Below are positions 5,447 through 6,670 of a stretch of DNA of 6,670 nucleotides, piece by piece. The notes under the pieces were generated by a model. It was not told the DNA's origin, ran no database searches, and saw nothing but the letters and a program-made list of their open reading frames with translations. The DNA lies in contig JACPVY010000444.1 of the NCBI GenBank assembly GCA_016197345.1, positions 1-6,670 of the forward strand, read 5' to 3'. Both the position numbers and the translations under genes were made by a program. The number at the start of each line of letters is the position of its first letter. Position 1 is the first letter of the stretch. The DNA is from Burkholderiales bacterium. GTDB taxonomy: Bacteria > Pseudomonadota > Gammaproteobacteria > Burkholderiales > Burkholderiaceae_D.

Positions 5447-6160
5447 ATGCAAGCTACTGATTTAGATCCACTCGTTTCGCGCACCTTAGAAGCGGCAGAA
5501 AAAACTGGCCTCACCCTTGTGATCGGCAACAAAAATTATTCCTCATGGTCGATGCGGCCATGGGTCGCGATGACAGCCTTTGGCATTCCTTTCAAAGAAG
5601 TGCGCATCTTGCTCGATCAGCCTGACACCGCCAACAAGATTGCCGAATATAGCTCAGCCGGCCGCGTGCCAGTGTTGATCGCGGGCGAAATGACGATTTG
5701 GGATTCGCTCGCTATTTGCGAATATTTAGCCGAGCAATTCCCCGAAAAAAATATGTGGCCTGAAGATGTAGCGGCACGTGCGATGGCACGTAGCGTCTGT
5801 GCAGAAATGCATTCTGGCTTTTCCTCACTGCGCGGTGCAATGCCGATGAATATCAAAATGCGCTTTCCGGGTCGCGGCCGCACGCCAGGCTCGCAGGCCG
5901 ATATCGGTCGCATTAGCGAAATTTGGGAAGAATGCTTTGCTAAATACGGCCACCAACGCTTTTTGTTTGGCGATTTTTCGATTGCAGATGCGTATTTTGC
6001 GCCCGTCGTGATGCGTTTTCGCACCTATGACGTCAGCCTCGCACCAGCACTCCAAGCTTATTTAGAGCGCGTGGTAGAGCATCCAGCCGTTGCACAATGG
6101 GTACGTGAAGCCCTCGCCGAAAAAGAGGTGATTGCTGCCGCGGATATCGAGCCGCAATAA
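5447..6160 (+). CDS. Glutathione S-transferase family protein
   Basis: The 237-residue protein has the two-domain GST fold and is expected in the cytoplasm. The thioredoxin-like N-domain spans about 22-99. It has [17 protein letters not shown], where a serine in YSSWS likely activates glutathione, the cis-proline in RVPVL (73-77), and [12 protein letters not shown] (85-96), whose Asp-Ser pair would hold the gamma-glutamyl group. The helical C-domain contains [28 protein letters not shown] and the N-capping [12 protein letters not shown] (177-188). The substrate is unknown; detoxification or reduction with glutathione is inferred from family only. I chose the ATG at 5447 because GGA lies five bases upstream. 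An in-frame TTG at 5375 would add 24 residues. Family members usually begin close to the [13 protein letters not shown] segment, so even the chosen start leaves an extra 20 or so residues. The gene follows slt by 111 bp and precedes cca by 19 bp. Confidence 0.9.
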   Translation: MQATDLDPLVSRTLEAAEKTGLTLVIGNKNYSSWSMRPWVAMTAFGIPFKEVRILLDQPDTANKIAEYSSAGRVPVLIAGEMTIWDSLAICEYLAEQFPEKNMWPEDVAARAMARSVCAEMHSGFSSLRGAMPMNIKMRFPGRGRTPGSQADIGRISEIWEECFAKYGHQRFLFGDFSIADAYFAPVVMRFRTYDVSLAPALQAYLERVVEHPAVAQWVREALAEKEVIAAADIEPQ

Positions 6161-6179
6161 ACTTGTTAGGGTAGGAAAG

Positions 6180-6670
6180 ATGCAAATTTTTATGGTGGGT
6201 GGTGCGGTGCGCGATAGCTTGCTCGGTTTAGCGATTAGCGACCGTGATTTCGTGGTGGTCGGGGCGACGCCCGAGCATATGCTAGCGCGCGGCTTTCGCC
6301 CGGTTGGCAAAGATTTTCCGGTCTTTTTGCATCCAGAAAGTCAGGAAGAATATGCCCTCGCCCGTACCGAACGCAAAACCGCGCCCGGCTATAAAGGCTT
6401 TGTCTTTCATACCGATCAAGAAGTCAGCCTAGAGCAAGACTTAGCACGACGCGATTTGACCATCAATGCCATCGCCCAAGCCGAAGATGGCAGTCTGCAC
6501 GATCCATACCATGGTCAAGCTGATTTGCAGGCGCGCATTTTGCGCCATGTGTCCCCCGCCTTTGCCGAAGACCCGGTACGCATTTTGCGCTTGGCACGTT
6601 TTACGGCCCGCTTTACCGACTTTAGCGTCGCGCCTGAGACGATGGCCTTAATGCGCAGCATGATTGCGGC
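6180..6670 (+). CDS. cca: CCA-adding tRNA nucleotidyltransferase, N-terminal part
   Basis: This enzyme adds or repairs the 3'-terminal CCA of tRNAs using CTP and ATP, without a template. The first 163 residues are visible before the right edge and align closely with E. coli Cca from memory. They include [13 protein letters not shown] (5-17), the metal-binding Asp21 and Asp23 in SDRDFVVVG, and [10 protein letters not shown]. The ALARTERK motif is at 59-66 and RRDLTINA at 90-97. The nucleotide-selecting motif [12 protein letters not shown] is at 130-141. This places it in the class II (bacterial) family. Any C-terminal HD phosphohydrolase domain would lie outside the window. The ATG at 6180 has AGGG at 6168-6171 eight bases upstream and AGGA closer in. 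The gene starts 19 bp after the GST stop, so the two are probably co-transcribed. Confidence 0.95.
   Translation, partial: MQIFMVGGAVRDSLLGLAISDRDFVVVGATPEHMLARGFRPVGKDFPVFLHPESQEEYALARTERKTAPGYKGFVFHTDQEVSLEQDLARRDLTINAIAQAEDGSLHDPYHGQADLQARILRHVSPAFAEDPVRILRLARFTARFTDFSVAPETMALMRSMIA

Noticed and set aside
5617..6024. 135-codon minus-strand frame inside the GST gene
   Set aside because: It is antisense to a clear GST family protein, with no ribosome site or recognisable domain.
1..6670. CRISPR arrays, tRNA or rRNA genes, insertion sequences, toxin-antitoxin or defence cassettes
   Set aside because: I looked for regular spaced repeats, cloverleaf-like segments, transposase motifs and paired small genes and saw none that could be supported.

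Overview
The window looks like a piece of a betaproteobacterial chromosome, most likely Burkholderiales and perhaps close to Oxalobacteraceae. This is inferred from protein style and gene order, not from a database search. Most of it is chromosomal housekeeping DNA of moderate GC content. The exception is the left edge: positions 121-420 are only about 32% GC by hand count and look like accessory DNA.

Layout from left to right. (1) Positions 1-120 hold the N-terminal 40 codons of an unrecognised minus-strand gene. An AT-rich gap follows, with palindromes and one doubtful small ORF. (2) Positions 532-852 encode a small exported Ig-like protein, preceded by a TGGCAA/TTGCCA palindrome that also fits a sigma-54 promoter. 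(3) Positions 853-1245 have no intact gene. On the minus strand there is a perfect ribosome site, a short frameshifted reading frame and a terminator-like hairpin with a T6 run, so this may be a decayed mini-gene or dispersed repeat. (4) Alanine dehydrogenase (ald) lies on the plus strand, convergent with a single-domain rhodanese on the minus strand. (5) A minus-strand 5-formyltetrahydrofolate cyclo-ligase ends in a strong terminator. (6) On the plus strand come a soluble lytic transglycosylase (slt) lacking its 5' end, a glutathione S-transferase family protein and the start of cca (CCA-adding enzyme), which runs off the right edge.

The clearest anomaly is at about 3646-3653. The cyclo-ligase start codon directly abuts slt codons that normally lie some 80-100 residues inside the protein. 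The slt signal peptide and N-terminal segment, the intergenic region and any promoters in it are absent. Either a deletion inactivated slt and removed the cyclo-ligase control region, or the assembly is wrong here.

Functionally, ald links alanine to pyruvate and ammonium, the cyclo-ligase recycles 5-formyl-THF into the folate pool, slt (if intact) would cleave periplasmic peptidoglycan, and cca matures tRNA 3' ends. The GST and cca genes are 19 bp apart and are probably co-transcribed. I see no complete defence system, CRISPR array, insertion sequence, tRNA or rRNA. The candidates for something undescribed are the 853-1200 element and the possibly sigma-54-driven secreted Ig-like protein.
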